From positions 4,703-68,702 of the forward strand of contig CALEPS010000188.1 of the NCBI GenBank assembly GCA_937910305.1: 64,000 bases of DNA, in the 5' to 3' direction. Positions 1 through 9,026 of the stretch are shown piece by piece. The notes under the pieces were generated by a model. It worked only from the letters and a program-made list of their open reading frames with translations, searched no databases and was not told where the DNA came from. Each line of letters begins with the position of its first letter. The stretch's first letter is position 1. Both the position numbers and the translations under genes were made by a program. This DNA comes from an uncultured Bacteroidales bacterium (GTDB lineage: Bacteria > Bacteroidota > Bacteroidia > Bacteroidales > Paludibacteraceae).

Positions 1-1301
1 CTTGGGTGTGGGTACCTACTCTGTACTTCACAGAAGGGATTCCGTATTTCCTGGTAAACAGCATCTCTGTGATGCTGTTTGCTAAAATGGGCGTACCTAA
101 CGACCAGTTGGCGTTCTTTACAACACTGCTCTATTTCCCCTGGTTCCTCAAGGGATTATGGGCTCCTTTTGTAGATATCATCCGCACCAAAAGATGGTGG
201 ATTATCGCGATGCAAGCACTAATGACCGTGCTTTGTATCTTACTGACTGTTACGCTCCCCCATCCTGCGGCTGAAACTATCGCGGCGAAAGAGACATCAG
301 TGGGGCTTTTCAGATGGACACTGATATTCTTTATCATCGCGGCTTTCGCTTCTGCGACCCATGATATAGCTGCGGATGGATATTATATGTTGGCCCATGA
401 CAGCAGAAGCCAAGCTGCCTTCATCGGAATCCGGTCCACTTTTTACCGCATTGCCTCTGTCTTTTCACAAGGAGTGCTGGTGTATATAGCGGGATATATC
501 GAGAGCCGGACAAACGATATTCCTTTGTCCTGGCAGTTGACCTTGGGCGCTACCAGTTTCATCCTGTTTTGCGTAACGATATACCATATATTCTTCCTTC
601 CCAAAGCGCAGGCGGACGACCAGCGGTCGCTCAAAAACGCCGGCGAAGCGATGCGGGAACTGAAAGAGTCTTTCGTCACCTTCTTTACGAAACCGGGAGT
701 GGGCCTGGCAATCGCATTTATGCTGCTCTACCGTCTGAGCGAAGGTTTTCTGGTGAAATTATGCCAGCCTTTCTTGGTTGACAGCCGCGCAACGATGCTT
801 AGAAACGGCCAGATTCTCGGTGGAGGACTGGAACTGAGTACGGATACGGTAGGTTTGTTATACGGTACTATCGGTGTGGCTTTCCTGTTATTGGGAGGTA
901 TTCTCGGCGGGATATACATATCCCGCCACGGGCTGAAACGCTCCCTGTGGCTGATGGCTTCAGCATTGACACTGCCCAGTTTCGTTTACTGTTATCTCAG
1001 TATGGCGCAACCGGAGTCACTATGGATTATCGGCAGTGCGGTCAGTTTCGAGAACTTCGGATACGGTTTCGGTTTCACGGCGTATATGATGTACATGATG
1101 CATTTCTCGGAAGGCGAATACAAAACATCCCATTATGCTATTTGCACGGCCTTTATGGCGCTGAGCATGATGATACCCGGTTTTATAGCCGGCAGTTTGG
1201 AGATGGCTGTAGGTTATTCCGCTTTCTTCTGGATTGCCAATGCGTGTAGTATTACTACATTTGTCATCACGTACTATGTATATAAAAAATTAGAAGAATA
1301 A
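1..1301 (+). CDS. AmpG-like MFS permease (5' partial)
   Basis: A polytopic inner-membrane protein of about 432 visible residues with some 11-12 hydrophobic segments. The opening WVPTLYFTEGIPYF and the later DIAADGYYML resemble the AmpG/muropeptide-permease branch of the major facilitator superfamily, which imports anhydro-muropeptides for cell-wall recycling. The frame is open to the left edge (Trp codon at 3-5, then a GTG at 6), and relatives carry a few residues before this motif, so the true start is just outside the window. It ends 24 bp before pssA and may be co-transcribed with it. The family is fairly secure; the substrate is inferred, and a sugar or other solute is possible. Confidence 0.75.
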   Translation, partial: WVWVPTLYFTEGIPYFLVNSISVMLFAKMGVPNDQLAFFTTLLYFPWFLKGLWAPFVDIIRTKRWWIIAMQALMTVLCILLTVTLPHPAAETIAAKETSVGLFRWTLIFFIIAAFASATHDIAADGYYMLAHDSRSQAAFIGIRSTFYRIASVFSQGVLVYIAGYIESRTNDIPLSWQLTLGATSFILFCVTIYHIFFLPKAQADDQRSLKNAGEAMRELKESFVTFFTKPGVGLAIAFMLLYRLSEGFLVKLCQPFLVDSRATMLRNGQILGGGLELSTDTVGLLYGTIGVAFLLLGGILGGIYISRHGLKRSLWLMASALTLPSFVYCYLSMAQPESLWIIGSAVSFENFGYGFGFTAYMMYMMHFSEGEYKTSHYAICTAFMALSMMIPGFIAGSLEMAVGYSAFFWIANACSITTFVITYYVYKKLEE

Positions 1302-1325
1302 AGAACTCACAAAAACGACAATCAA

Positions 1326-2033
1326 ATGAATTACAAACGTATTATCCCCGATGCCATCACAAGTTGCAACCTCCTGTGCGGCAGTATTGCAGTGTTTTTA
1401 GCCACTCAAGGTGCATTCATATGGGCTTTCGTCTTCATTTTAGCGGGAGCATTCTTTGACTTCTTCGACGGGCTGAGCGCGCGTTTGCTCAAGGCTCCAA
1501 GCCCCATTGGCATACAGTTGGACTCGTTGGCGGATGATATCACATTCGGCTTGGCTCCGGCGATGATGCTTTTCTGCTGGCTGAAACCTGTTTTAGGATG
1601 GTGGGCACTGATAGCTCTGCTGATGGCTGCTTTCTCCGCTTTGCGGCTGGCTAAATTCAATGTCGATGCACGGCAGCATGATTCGTTTATCGGTCTGGCT
1701 ACTCCTGCCAATGCCATCTTCTGGGGCGGTTTATGCAGCATGCCGTATGCTATGATTGCCTACGACTGGATAGGATGGTGTCTGTTGGGACTTTCTATCG
1801 TCAGCTGCTACCTGCTGAACGCTGAGATACCGTTCTTCAGTTTTAAGGGATTCAAGAAAGACAAGACTGTGATTATCAGTTTCCTGGTAGGTTGTGTCAT
1901 CATCATCGGTTATTGCGTAACGAAAGCGATAATCGCCAAACATATTGAGTTTGCGCTTTTCAGCGGTACGGGATGTATATTATGGTACGTGATGCTGAAT
2001 ATACTTTTGGCGTTCGTTCCGAAGGAGAAATAA
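1326..2033 (+). CDS. pssA: CDP-diacylglycerol-serine O-phosphatidyltransferase
   Basis: A 235-aa integral membrane enzyme that joins CDP-diacylglycerol and L-serine to give phosphatidylserine, the precursor of phosphatidylethanolamine. The CDP-alcohol phosphatidyltransferase signature D-x2-D-G-x2-A-R-x8-G-x3-D-x3-D is visible at about residues 46-70 (DFFDGLSAR, then G, LDSLADD). About seven hydrophobic stretches and the length fit PssA of Bacteroidetes. The ATG at 1326 is the only sensible start, 24 bp after the permease stop. It is a conserved housekeeping gene and helps show that this end of the window is bacterial chromosome. Confidence 0.92.
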   Translation: MNYKRIIPDAITSCNLLCGSIAVFLATQGAFIWAFVFILAGAFFDFFDGLSARLLKAPSPIGIQLDSLADDITFGLAPAMMLFCWLKPVLGWWALIALLMAAFSALRLAKFNVDARQHDSFIGLATPANAIFWGGLCSMPYAMIAYDWIGWCLLGLSIVSCYLLNAEIPFFSFKGFKKDKTVIISFLVGCVIIIGYCVTKAIIAKHIEFALFSGTGCILWYVMLNILLAFVPKEK

Positions 2034-2170
2034 TGTACTATTTTTAAGATTTTGCCTGCTACGAGCGACTTACGACTCACTTACGGGACGAAAGCGAGAC
2101 AAAACCGACACAAAATAAGCCCTTTAATGGCCTAAAAAATGTACGATTATTAAGATTTAACCCTTTTGCC

Positions 2171-3964
2171 ATGCGAAAACAAATCCTACTTTTTCTCGCA
2201 TCAATCCTTTCTCTCTGCCTCTCGGCGGAGACATATACGATTGTGTTCAAGAGCGGCAACTCAGCCGGTGACTCCAACAGTAAGATAACCGATCTGGCTA
2301 AAATAGTAAGCGAAGCAACAGATAATTGCGCTACCGGCGTTACTGCGTCAAACATCTACAATGCAGGAAATGGCAAAGGAGTTAAAGGAGGCACCGGAAG
2401 CGCAAAGGGTGAATTGACCATAACTCTGAACACAGCCTATCAAGTGAGCCGGATGACCGTTTATGCTGCTGCGTACAGCAATAAAAACGACACTGCCGCC
2501 ACAAAAGGAATTACCGTTTGCGGACAAGATATCATTTGGACCGCAGGACATAGAACGGAGATTTGGCCGTATGTATTGGATATCAATGCCGCTATCAGCG
2601 AAATCAGTATTGCCGCCAAAGTAGCTGCAAGCAACCGGTGGTATGTGCAGCGAATAGAGTTCGAAGCACCGGACCCGTTGCCTAATACCGCTGCTTTCGA
2701 ACATCCTTATACCGTCGATTTCGGGAGTGCACCGGTAGAAGATAGTATTCCTGCAGAGGATGTGGCGCAAATAAATGTCAAAACGAAGCATGTCACGGGA
2801 CCCGTTCATCTGTCATTACAGAAAGCCGCTGTCTTTTCGCTTGGACGGGACACGTTGCCGGCTGAAGGAGGAGAGGTGGATATTGCCTATAACTTGAGTT
2901 ACACCGGCACAGCAGACGATGTGTTGTCTATTCAAGGAAAAGGACCGGACGGTGTTGAAATAACACATACCATTCCGCTGAAAATCTCCGGCTACAAATA
3001 CACGCCTCCTACTTTTCATGTTGACTCTTCGTGCATGGCAATAGGTCCTATGCCCGGCTACTACTACGCTCCGGCGCAAGGCACACAGGATTCGGTGCTG
3101 AAATCCAGATTAGGCGAAATCATTAATTGCGGTATCCGTTACAAATACGGCAGCGGAAGCCGTAAGACATGGGACGGATTCTATTATACCGACCGGGACA
3201 CCAACACCAACCAGGTGCTGGATATGTACTCCGACAACATTCGCTATTTTAATCCGAACACTCCTACTGCCAGCGTAGCGGAGTTTGATATCGAGCACAT
3301 GCTGCCCAAAAGTTGGTGGGGCGGAGATGTCAATCCCGCATATTGCGATTTATTCCATTTGGTTCCGGGAGACTACTCTGCCAACCGTAGCAAATCCAAC
3401 CATGCACCGGGAATTCCAAGCGATACCACGTTTTGGAACGGCTCTTTTGCCACAGGAAGCGGTGAAGCTTACGGGCTGCAAAAAGTATTCTGCCCGGCAG
3501 ACGAATATAAAGGAGACTTTGCACGGGCGTATTTCTATATAGCCACCTGTTATGGAGATTCGCTCAAATGGGTAGAGAATGGCGAACCGGGGATGGCGAT
3601 GACGAACGACAGTTGGCAGGAGTTCCGGCCGTGGTTGCGGGACCTGCTGTTGCAGTGGCATCGGATGGACCCGGTAAGCGAGAAGGAGAAAACGAGGGCT
3701 GTCGAAGTGAACAAGATCCAAGGAAACCGCAACCCGTTTATTGACTACCCGGATCTGGCGGAATTCATATGGGGCGACAAACAAGGTATTGCCGTTGACT
3801 TCAGCACGTTGGTACAGAGCTATGGAGACCCGTACGGGAACACTCCTTCCTCTTTCGTTACAACCGGCTCGGAGAGCTCTGCATACAAGATACTGCGGGA
3901 AGGACGAGTTGTTCTTATACGGAATTCGTCGATTTATACCATTTTAGGGCAACCAATACGATAA
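2171..3964 (+). CDS. Secreted endonuclease I-family nuclease
   Basis: A 597-aa exported protein. A signal peptide (about residues 1-19, ending LCLSAE) is followed by a beta-rich region with no recognised function (20-280). An endonuclease I-like domain follows (about 300-540), with the metal-binding core EFDIEHMLPKSWWGG, then DLFHLVPGD and ANRSKSNHAPG. These are the His/Asn pattern of the extracellular endonuclease I/NucM family, which cleaves DNA or RNA non-specifically. The last 25 residues (KILREGRVVLIRNSSIY...LGQPIR) match the C-terminal ends common on secreted Bacteroidales proteins. A similar end is present on the protein at 9027-11813. It probably acts outside the cell in nutrient scavenging. 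No promoter box was recognised upstream. Confidence 0.8.
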   Translation: MRKQILLFLASILSLCLSAETYTIVFKSGNSAGDSNSKITDLAKIVSEATDNCATGVTASNIYNAGNGKGVKGGTGSAKGELTITLNTAYQVSRMTVYAAAYSNKNDTAATKGITVCGQDIIWTAGHRTEIWPYVLDINAAISEISIAAKVAASNRWYVQRIEFEAPDPLPNTAAFEHPYTVDFGSAPVEDSIPAEDVAQINVKTKHVTGPVHLSLQKAAVFSLGRDTLPAEGGEVDIAYNLSYTGTADDVLSIQGKGPDGVEITHTIPLKISGYKYTPPTFHVDSSCMAIGPMPGYYYAPAQGTQDSVLKSRLGEIINCGIRYKYGSGSRKTWDGFYYTDRDTNTNQVLDMYSDNIRYFNPNTPTASVAEFDIEHMLPKSWWGGDVNPAYCDLFHLVPGDYSANRSKSNHAPGIPSDTTFWNGSFATGSGEAYGLQKVFCPADEYKGDFARAYFYIATCYGDSLKWVENGEPGMAMTNDSWQEFRPWLRDLLLQWHRMDPVSEKEKTRAVEVNKIQGNRNPFIDYPDLAEFIWGDKQGIAVDFSTLVQSYGDPYGNTPSSFVTTGSESSAYKILREGRVVLIRNSSIYTILGQPIR

Positions 3965-4024
3965 GTGTGTCAATTTTTCTACATTTTCCGCGGAAATGTG
4001 CACGCGCGCGTAAAAGAAATTGTG

Positions 4025-4032
4025 TAACTTTG
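4025..4032 (+). promoter_or_regulatory. Bacteroidetes -7 box (TAACTTTG)
   Basis: TAACTTTG matches the Bacteroidetes sigma-A -7 consensus TAnnTTTG and lies 40 bp before the ATG of the surface protein at 4072. No clear TTTG element is seen about 20 bp further upstream, where the sequence is CG-rich, so this is a half-supported promoter. Confidence 0.5.
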
Positions 4033-4071
4033 CAGCGTTTTTGATTGAACACATTTAACACACAAATCAAT

Positions 4072-6723
4072 ATGAGAAAACAACTATTCAATGCCCTACT
4101 CTGCTGCCTGCTGATGGTGCCATTCATCGGTGCGAAAGCGCAGAGTACCGTACAGGACGGACAGTCAACGGAAGGTAAAGATTTCTGGGTTACCTTTTTG
4201 CAGGCGGATCAGGATCCGAACAACGAATTGAGTCTGTCGCTGTCTATTTCTTCCCGTGAGGACTGCGAAGTGACGATCGTCAACCCTTACACCGGTTACA
4301 AGAAAACAGTTTCTGTTACTGCGGGAGTAAGAAGCCTTGTACCTATCTACTCCGGTAATGTGTTGGCCAATAACGCCCGCTCGGCGATGGCTGCAAGCGG
4401 AAATGTCTGCTATGCCGTCAACTCGGAGAAAGTGGACACCTGTGCATTGCATGTCACTTCTACGGCAAACATATCCCTTTTTGCTACGAATTACAAAAAG
4501 GCTACATTTGATGCTACTAACGTGCTCCCGACAGCCTCCCTTTTGGACGAATACATCATTCAAACATACACACCGTCTGACCATGACGGTCCAAGTGCGA
4601 CACAAGGCTCGCACTTTGCGGTCATAGCTGCTGAAGACAACACCATCGTGGACTATATTCCTACTGAACCGACAGAGGCAATTAACACAGCCAAGAGTGC
4701 TTATGATTTCTCGGGCGGCGTAGGAATGGATCCGGAACAACTGGCTTTGGCTGCATGGAAAGCAGGCGACACACTCCATTCGCCGGTATTGATGAAAGGT
4801 CAGGTTTATTACGTTTGGACAGGCAAGAAAGATAAAGACGCGGGCGACCTCTCCGGAACCTATGTCAAAGCTCGCGGAGGAAAGAAAATTGCAGTTTTCC
4901 AGGGATGCCCGCACACCAATATCCCATACCAAGAAGAGCAGCGTGACCATATTTTCTCACAAGCCATGCCTACTCGTTACTGGGGCAACACATTCGCTTT
5001 GACTGCATCATCCAACCGCCCTTGTGACATCATCCGCGTATTGGCGCTCAACGATGAAACAACAGTCTATATCAATGGAGACTCGGTATATACATTCAAC
5101 TTTGCCACAAACAAGAAACACTATTGGGAATTCCAGATCGGCGAAAATGGCACATATGGTAAGAACGGTAGTTGCATGGTGACTACCTCATGTCCTTGTG
5201 CTGTACACCTGTTCATGGTTTCGCAACGCTACCATGGCGACAAGAACAGTAACGGTGACCCAGCTATGCTGTGGATCAACCCTATTGAGCAACAGATTGA
5301 CCAAGTCACTTTCGCTACATACGCCAGTTCAAACGGTACTACTTACCACTACACGAATGTCGTAACCGACAATCCTGAACTGATGACACTGGATGGCAAC
5401 TCTATTGCCTCTGCCTTCAAGCCGGTAGATGGCTCTAATACATTCCATTACGCACAAGTGTCTTTGGGTAACGAGGCGGCTTCACATACACTCAAAAGCA
5501 ATGGGAGTAATTTTATCGCTCACGTGTACGGTTTCACCAAGAACGAATCGTACGGATATTCTGCCGGTGGAGCTACCAAACCGCTGACCCAGTTCATTAC
5601 GATCAACGGTCAGATTTTCTCGCCGGATACAGAGAATACCCTTTGCGGCGAGGACACAATCAAATTCGCATGCCACCCCGACTACGAATACAATAAGATC
5701 GAGTGGTTCTTCGGCGATGGAACAAACGATAAGACCAACAAAGATTCAGTGCCGCACTATTACAAGGAATCGGGCGTTTACAACGCATACGTGCTCATTT
5801 ATCGCGAGAGCAGCAATGTGTGTGTAGGTCAGAACGCTGTGGATAGTATTCCTATCAAAGTGACTATAGGCCGGTACCAGTTCTCGATTGATCATATCGA
5901 GATCCCCTGCCCGGAAGACGGAAAAGCCTATGTAGGTAAAGTTTTTTATACCAATGAAGGTAAAGTTAATCTCCATGGTGATAATGTAACGATTGAGTTT
6001 GACGATGTCGCCAGACTGGATGGTTTTAAAAATTCAGAACTGGTCGTTAATGACGACTATTTCGGAATAACTATTCCTGCTACGGCAAAACCGGATACCA
6101 GATATGGTATCCACCTCGTAATCGAATCCGATTGCGGAGGTGCTGATACAACGATGAACTTCATGATCAACTTTGATAAGGACGTTATCTCGCAGCGATA
6201 TGACAACGTTCTGGGCTTACTAACCGCTCCGTTTGACGGCAAGGAGCTGAGCGACTTCCAATGGTATCGCACTTCGGATAGTACGGCGATTGAGGGACAA
6301 ATCTCATCCAACCTCAACTTCTACGATCTGCCTTACGGTGGCGATACAACAGACACATATTATGTTTGCTTCACGATCAACAAAGGCAAAGAGGACGAAG
6401 TGAAGACTTGTGCCTGCGCAAAAGCATTCAGCGACAATACGGACAAGCATAATTTCGGTCCTGACTCTACTGGACTGACCATTACCGCCAATTATGCAAT
6501 ACAGAGCGGAGGCAAAGTGTTTGTCAATGCTGACTGGAAAGGCGAAAAGGATATCGAATGTTACGCTCAATGGATTGATGCCAGCGGACATGTATATCAG
6601 AATATGAGATTCGATGTACCGGACGGAGGATGTACCATTGATGTACCGGCAGAGAGCGGTCTCTACCTGCTCTATGTACAAACCGGAAAAGGTAGCCGCA
6701 GTTTCAAATTTATCATTCAATAA
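4072..6723 (+). CDS. IgGFc-binding/PKD-type surface protein A
   Basis: An 883-aa secreted protein. The start is the ATG at 4072, which gives a clean signal peptide (MRKQLFNALLCCLLMVPFIG, cleavage near AKAQ); a TTG nine codons upstream in frame is disregarded. Residues about 30-480 resemble the IgGFc-binding N-terminal beta domain found in Bacteroidetes surface proteins (opening STEGKDFWVTF, later WGNTFALTASS). A PKD-type fold follows at about 540-590 (IEWFFGDGTND...SGVYNAYV), then beta-sandwich repeats. The end, GLYLLYV...SFKFIIQ, looks like a type-A type-IX-secretion sorting domain. It is a paralogue of the protein at 9027-11813. The likely role is cell-surface adhesion; immunoglobulin binding is only a family name here. 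Confidence 0.72.
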   Translation: MRKQLFNALLCCLLMVPFIGAKAQSTVQDGQSTEGKDFWVTFLQADQDPNNELSLSLSISSREDCEVTIVNPYTGYKKTVSVTAGVRSLVPIYSGNVLANNARSAMAASGNVCYAVNSEKVDTCALHVTSTANISLFATNYKKATFDATNVLPTASLLDEYIIQTYTPSDHDGPSATQGSHFAVIAAEDNTIVDYIPTEPTEAINTAKSAYDFSGGVGMDPEQLALAAWKAGDTLHSPVLMKGQVYYVWTGKKDKDAGDLSGTYVKARGGKKIAVFQGCPHTNIPYQEEQRDHIFSQAMPTRYWGNTFALTASSNRPCDIIRVLALNDETTVYINGDSVYTFNFATNKKHYWEFQIGENGTYGKNGSCMVTTSCPCAVHLFMVSQRYHGDKNSNGDPAMLWINPIEQQIDQVTFATYASSNGTTYHYTNVVTDNPELMTLDGNSIASAFKPVDGSNTFHYAQVSLGNEAASHTLKSNGSNFIAHVYGFTKNESYGYSAGGATKPLTQFITINGQIFSPDTENTLCGEDTIKFACHPDYEYNKIEWFFGDGTNDKTNKDSVPHYYKESGVYNAYVLIYRESSNVCVGQNAVDSIPIKVTIGRYQFSIDHIEIPCPEDGKAYVGKVFYTNEGKVNLHGDNVTIEFDDVARLDGFKNSELVVNDDYFGITIPATAKPDTRYGIHLVIESDCGGADTTMNFMINFDKDVISQRYDNVLGLLTAPFDGKELSDFQWYRTSDSTAIEGQISSNLNFYDLPYGGDTTDTYYVCFTINKGKEDEVKTCACAKAFSDNTDKHNFGPDSTGLTITANYAIQSGGKVFVNADWKGEKDIECYAQWIDASGHVYQNMRFDVPDGGCTIDVPAESGLYLLYVQTGKGSRSFKFIIQ

Positions 6724-6748
6724 ATCTAACGGATAGGAGAACACTGAT

Positions 6749-8932
6749 ATGACAAACATGTTTCGAAATATACTGATTGCAAGTGTTATTCTTAGTTTGA
6801 CAACTGCTCCTGTTGCGGCGTTTGCAATGCCGGAACCGGTTCCTGCTACTCAGACCGACAAAGCCAAAGCGGCTGCGCAGAAAAAGAAAGCGGCAGAAAA
6901 ACGCAAGAAAGAGCAAGAGAAAATCAAGGCGCAGCGCGAGAAACAAAAAGCCGCGGAAGCTAAGAAACGCGAGGCGGAAAAGCGTAAAGCTGCTGCCGCT
7001 AAAGCTAACGAGGAGAAAAAAGAGCAGCAGGCGAAAGCCAATGCGAAAGTACAGGCACAACGCGAGAAAGAAGCTGCTGAACGCGCTAAAGTAGCAGCGG
7101 AACGCGAAGAAGCAAGGGCTAAGAAAGAAGCAGATACTAAAGCAAAAGAGGAAAAAGCCATTCGTGACTACGAGAAGTATCAGGAGAATCTGGAGAATCC
7201 CAAGACTGAAGCTGTTTCCTATTTCAATCTGGGTCTGCGCCTCGGGTATGCTGCTATGATGGATAAACTCAACGGCACATATATGGGAGCCGGAACGCTG
7301 AACCAGAGCAATGCTCTGCAGCAACTCAAAGGCGGTCCAGGTGTAGGATTGGATATTACTTATAATCTTGAGTATGGTCATTTCCTGTTTGAGACCGGTT
7401 TGGACTTCCGTTTCCTCAATTCTACTTCGGCTTACGGATTCCAGGCAATACGAAACGACTTGACCTATCCGGGAACAACTTATTCCTATTGGTTTGATAA
7501 CGTACGCGAGATGCGTAACATGCTGGAGTTCGGTATTCCTGTGATGTTCGGTGCGCAGTTCAACCGGTTCTACTTCCTGGTAGGAGCCAAGGTTCATTAC
7601 GGTTTACCGATGGGATATAGCCAGAAAGGTCTGTATGACATCGTCGTTAATGATCCTTCCCTGCTGGAGCCGTACGGAATGGGTATCCATGAACTGAACG
7701 GTCAGACCAACCAGCCTATCCAATTCAAGCAACCGGATCTCAGTGTTGCAGCGGAGATCGGTATTGACTTGGATGAATGGTTACAAGCTCAGCCGGATAA
7801 GAAAAAAGCGAAAGTAAAACCCGGACAGCGACTGCCATTCGGACGCGAACATATCCATTACCGCGTGGGACTTTTCGCTGAATACGGTGTGCTCAATACA
7901 AACAACACCCCTGCTGCCAATCCTGTTGAGTTTGCAGCGGATCAGGTTGCTGTACAGAAAACAAACACACTGCTCGCGATGAACGGTGACACCAAATTGA
8001 ACAACCTTTTCGTGGGTGCTAAATTTGCCATCCAGTTTGAGGTGCCGGGCAAGAAAGCACGGCCTGTTCCGCCTCCCTCTTCATATGCTATCTATAGCGT
8101 AGTGAACGCTGTGACTAACGAACCTATCGACAAAGCATTTGTGGAAACACGGGGCACCGAGAGCGGAAAGATCGCTATGCGTGAGAAACAGATTAGCGCT
8201 AAGGGCTTCCGCCAGAAACACGCTGTGGGTTCGTTCACCGCTACTGCGAAAGCTAACGGTTATTACGATGCTACGCAGGTATTTGAGATTGAGAAAGTGG
8301 GTAGCACCGAATATGTCACTATCGCTATGAGACCGTGCCCGGTTCTGCGTGTACGTGTCACCAACAAAGAAACTGGCATGCCTGTGCCTGCTACGGTACA
8401 GATCCGCAAGAGCGGCGTAGAAGAACCGGCTTATAGTCTCGCTACCGATTCTGCAAGCGGCACAACGCGACAGATGCTGGAAGAGGGACCGAAATACAGC
8501 CTCCATATAGCACAAATGGGTTACGATACCCTGGATATGGCGATTGCTAACATCGGCGACTCGCTCAATATCCAACTGACCCCGATCAAGAAAGGCGAGG
8601 TATTCATCGTCAAGAACCTCCATTTCGCTACCAACAAGACACGTATCCTTTCTCGTTCGGAGCAGGCATTGAATGACCTTTATATGTATCTCGCGCGCAA
8701 CCCGCAGGTACGTATTAAGATTATCGGTCATACCGATAACGTAGGTAAAGATGCTGCTAACCAGAAGTTGTCTGACGGACGTGCCAATGCAGTAATGAAC
8801 GAACTGATCGAACGCGGTATCAGTGCGGATCGTCTGCAAGCTGAAGGTCGCGGTGAGACACAACCGATTGACACCAACGACACCGAAGAAGGTCGTCAGA
8901 ACAACCGTCGTGTGGAGATCGAGATACTATAA
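6749..8932 (+). CDS. OmpA-family outer-membrane protein with Lys/Ala coil
   Basis: A 727-aa envelope protein in three parts. After a signal peptide, residues about 30-145 form an extremely Lys/Ala/Glu-rich coiled coil (repeated KAAAQKKKAAEK-like segments). Residues about 150-450 look like an outer-membrane barrel of the PorT/OMP-b type. A carboxypeptidase-regulatory-like beta domain follows (about 460-600), then a C-terminal OmpA peptidoglycan-binding domain (about 615-727) with GHTDNVG, LSDGRANAV and NRRVEIEIL. The last part should hold the protein to the cell wall. It starts 26 bp after surface protein A and precedes surface protein B, suggesting one envelope complex. The coil could span the periplasm; that is inference. 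Confidence 0.8.
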   Translation: MTNMFRNILIASVILSLTTAPVAAFAMPEPVPATQTDKAKAAAQKKKAAEKRKKEQEKIKAQREKQKAAEAKKREAEKRKAAAAKANEEKKEQQAKANAKVQAQREKEAAERAKVAAEREEARAKKEADTKAKEEKAIRDYEKYQENLENPKTEAVSYFNLGLRLGYAAMMDKLNGTYMGAGTLNQSNALQQLKGGPGVGLDITYNLEYGHFLFETGLDFRFLNSTSAYGFQAIRNDLTYPGTTYSYWFDNVREMRNMLEFGIPVMFGAQFNRFYFLVGAKVHYGLPMGYSQKGLYDIVVNDPSLLEPYGMGIHELNGQTNQPIQFKQPDLSVAAEIGIDLDEWLQAQPDKKKAKVKPGQRLPFGREHIHYRVGLFAEYGVLNTNNTPAANPVEFAADQVAVQKTNTLLAMNGDTKLNNLFVGAKFAIQFEVPGKKARPVPPPSSYAIYSVVNAVTNEPIDKAFVETRGTESGKIAMREKQISAKGFRQKHAVGSFTATAKANGYYDATQVFEIEKVGSTEYVTIAMRPCPVLRVRVTNKETGMPVPATVQIRKSGVEEPAYSLATDSASGTTRQMLEEGPKYSLHIAQMGYDTLDMAIANIGDSLNIQLTPIKKGEVFIVKNLHFATNKTRILSRSEQALNDLYMYLARNPQVRIKIIGHTDNVGKDAANQKLSDGRANAVMNELIERGISADRLQAEGRGETQPIDTNDTEEGRQNNRRVEIEIL

Positions 8933-8984
8933 CACATAGCCAAATCAGACTAGCGAGACACTAACGAGAGACTACCGGACAGGG

Positions 8985-9010
8985 AGGATCTCGAGAGGAT
9001 CTCGAGAGGA
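8985..9010. repeat. 11-bp tandem repeat before surface protein B
   Basis: Two perfect copies of AGGATCTCGAG (8985-8995, 8996-9006) plus a partial third (AGGA) lie 17 bp before the ATG at 9027. The run also offers AGGAGG-like spacing to the start. It may be simple replication slippage or may tune translation. Confidence 0.6.
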
Positions 9011-9026
9011 TATAAACACTACATAT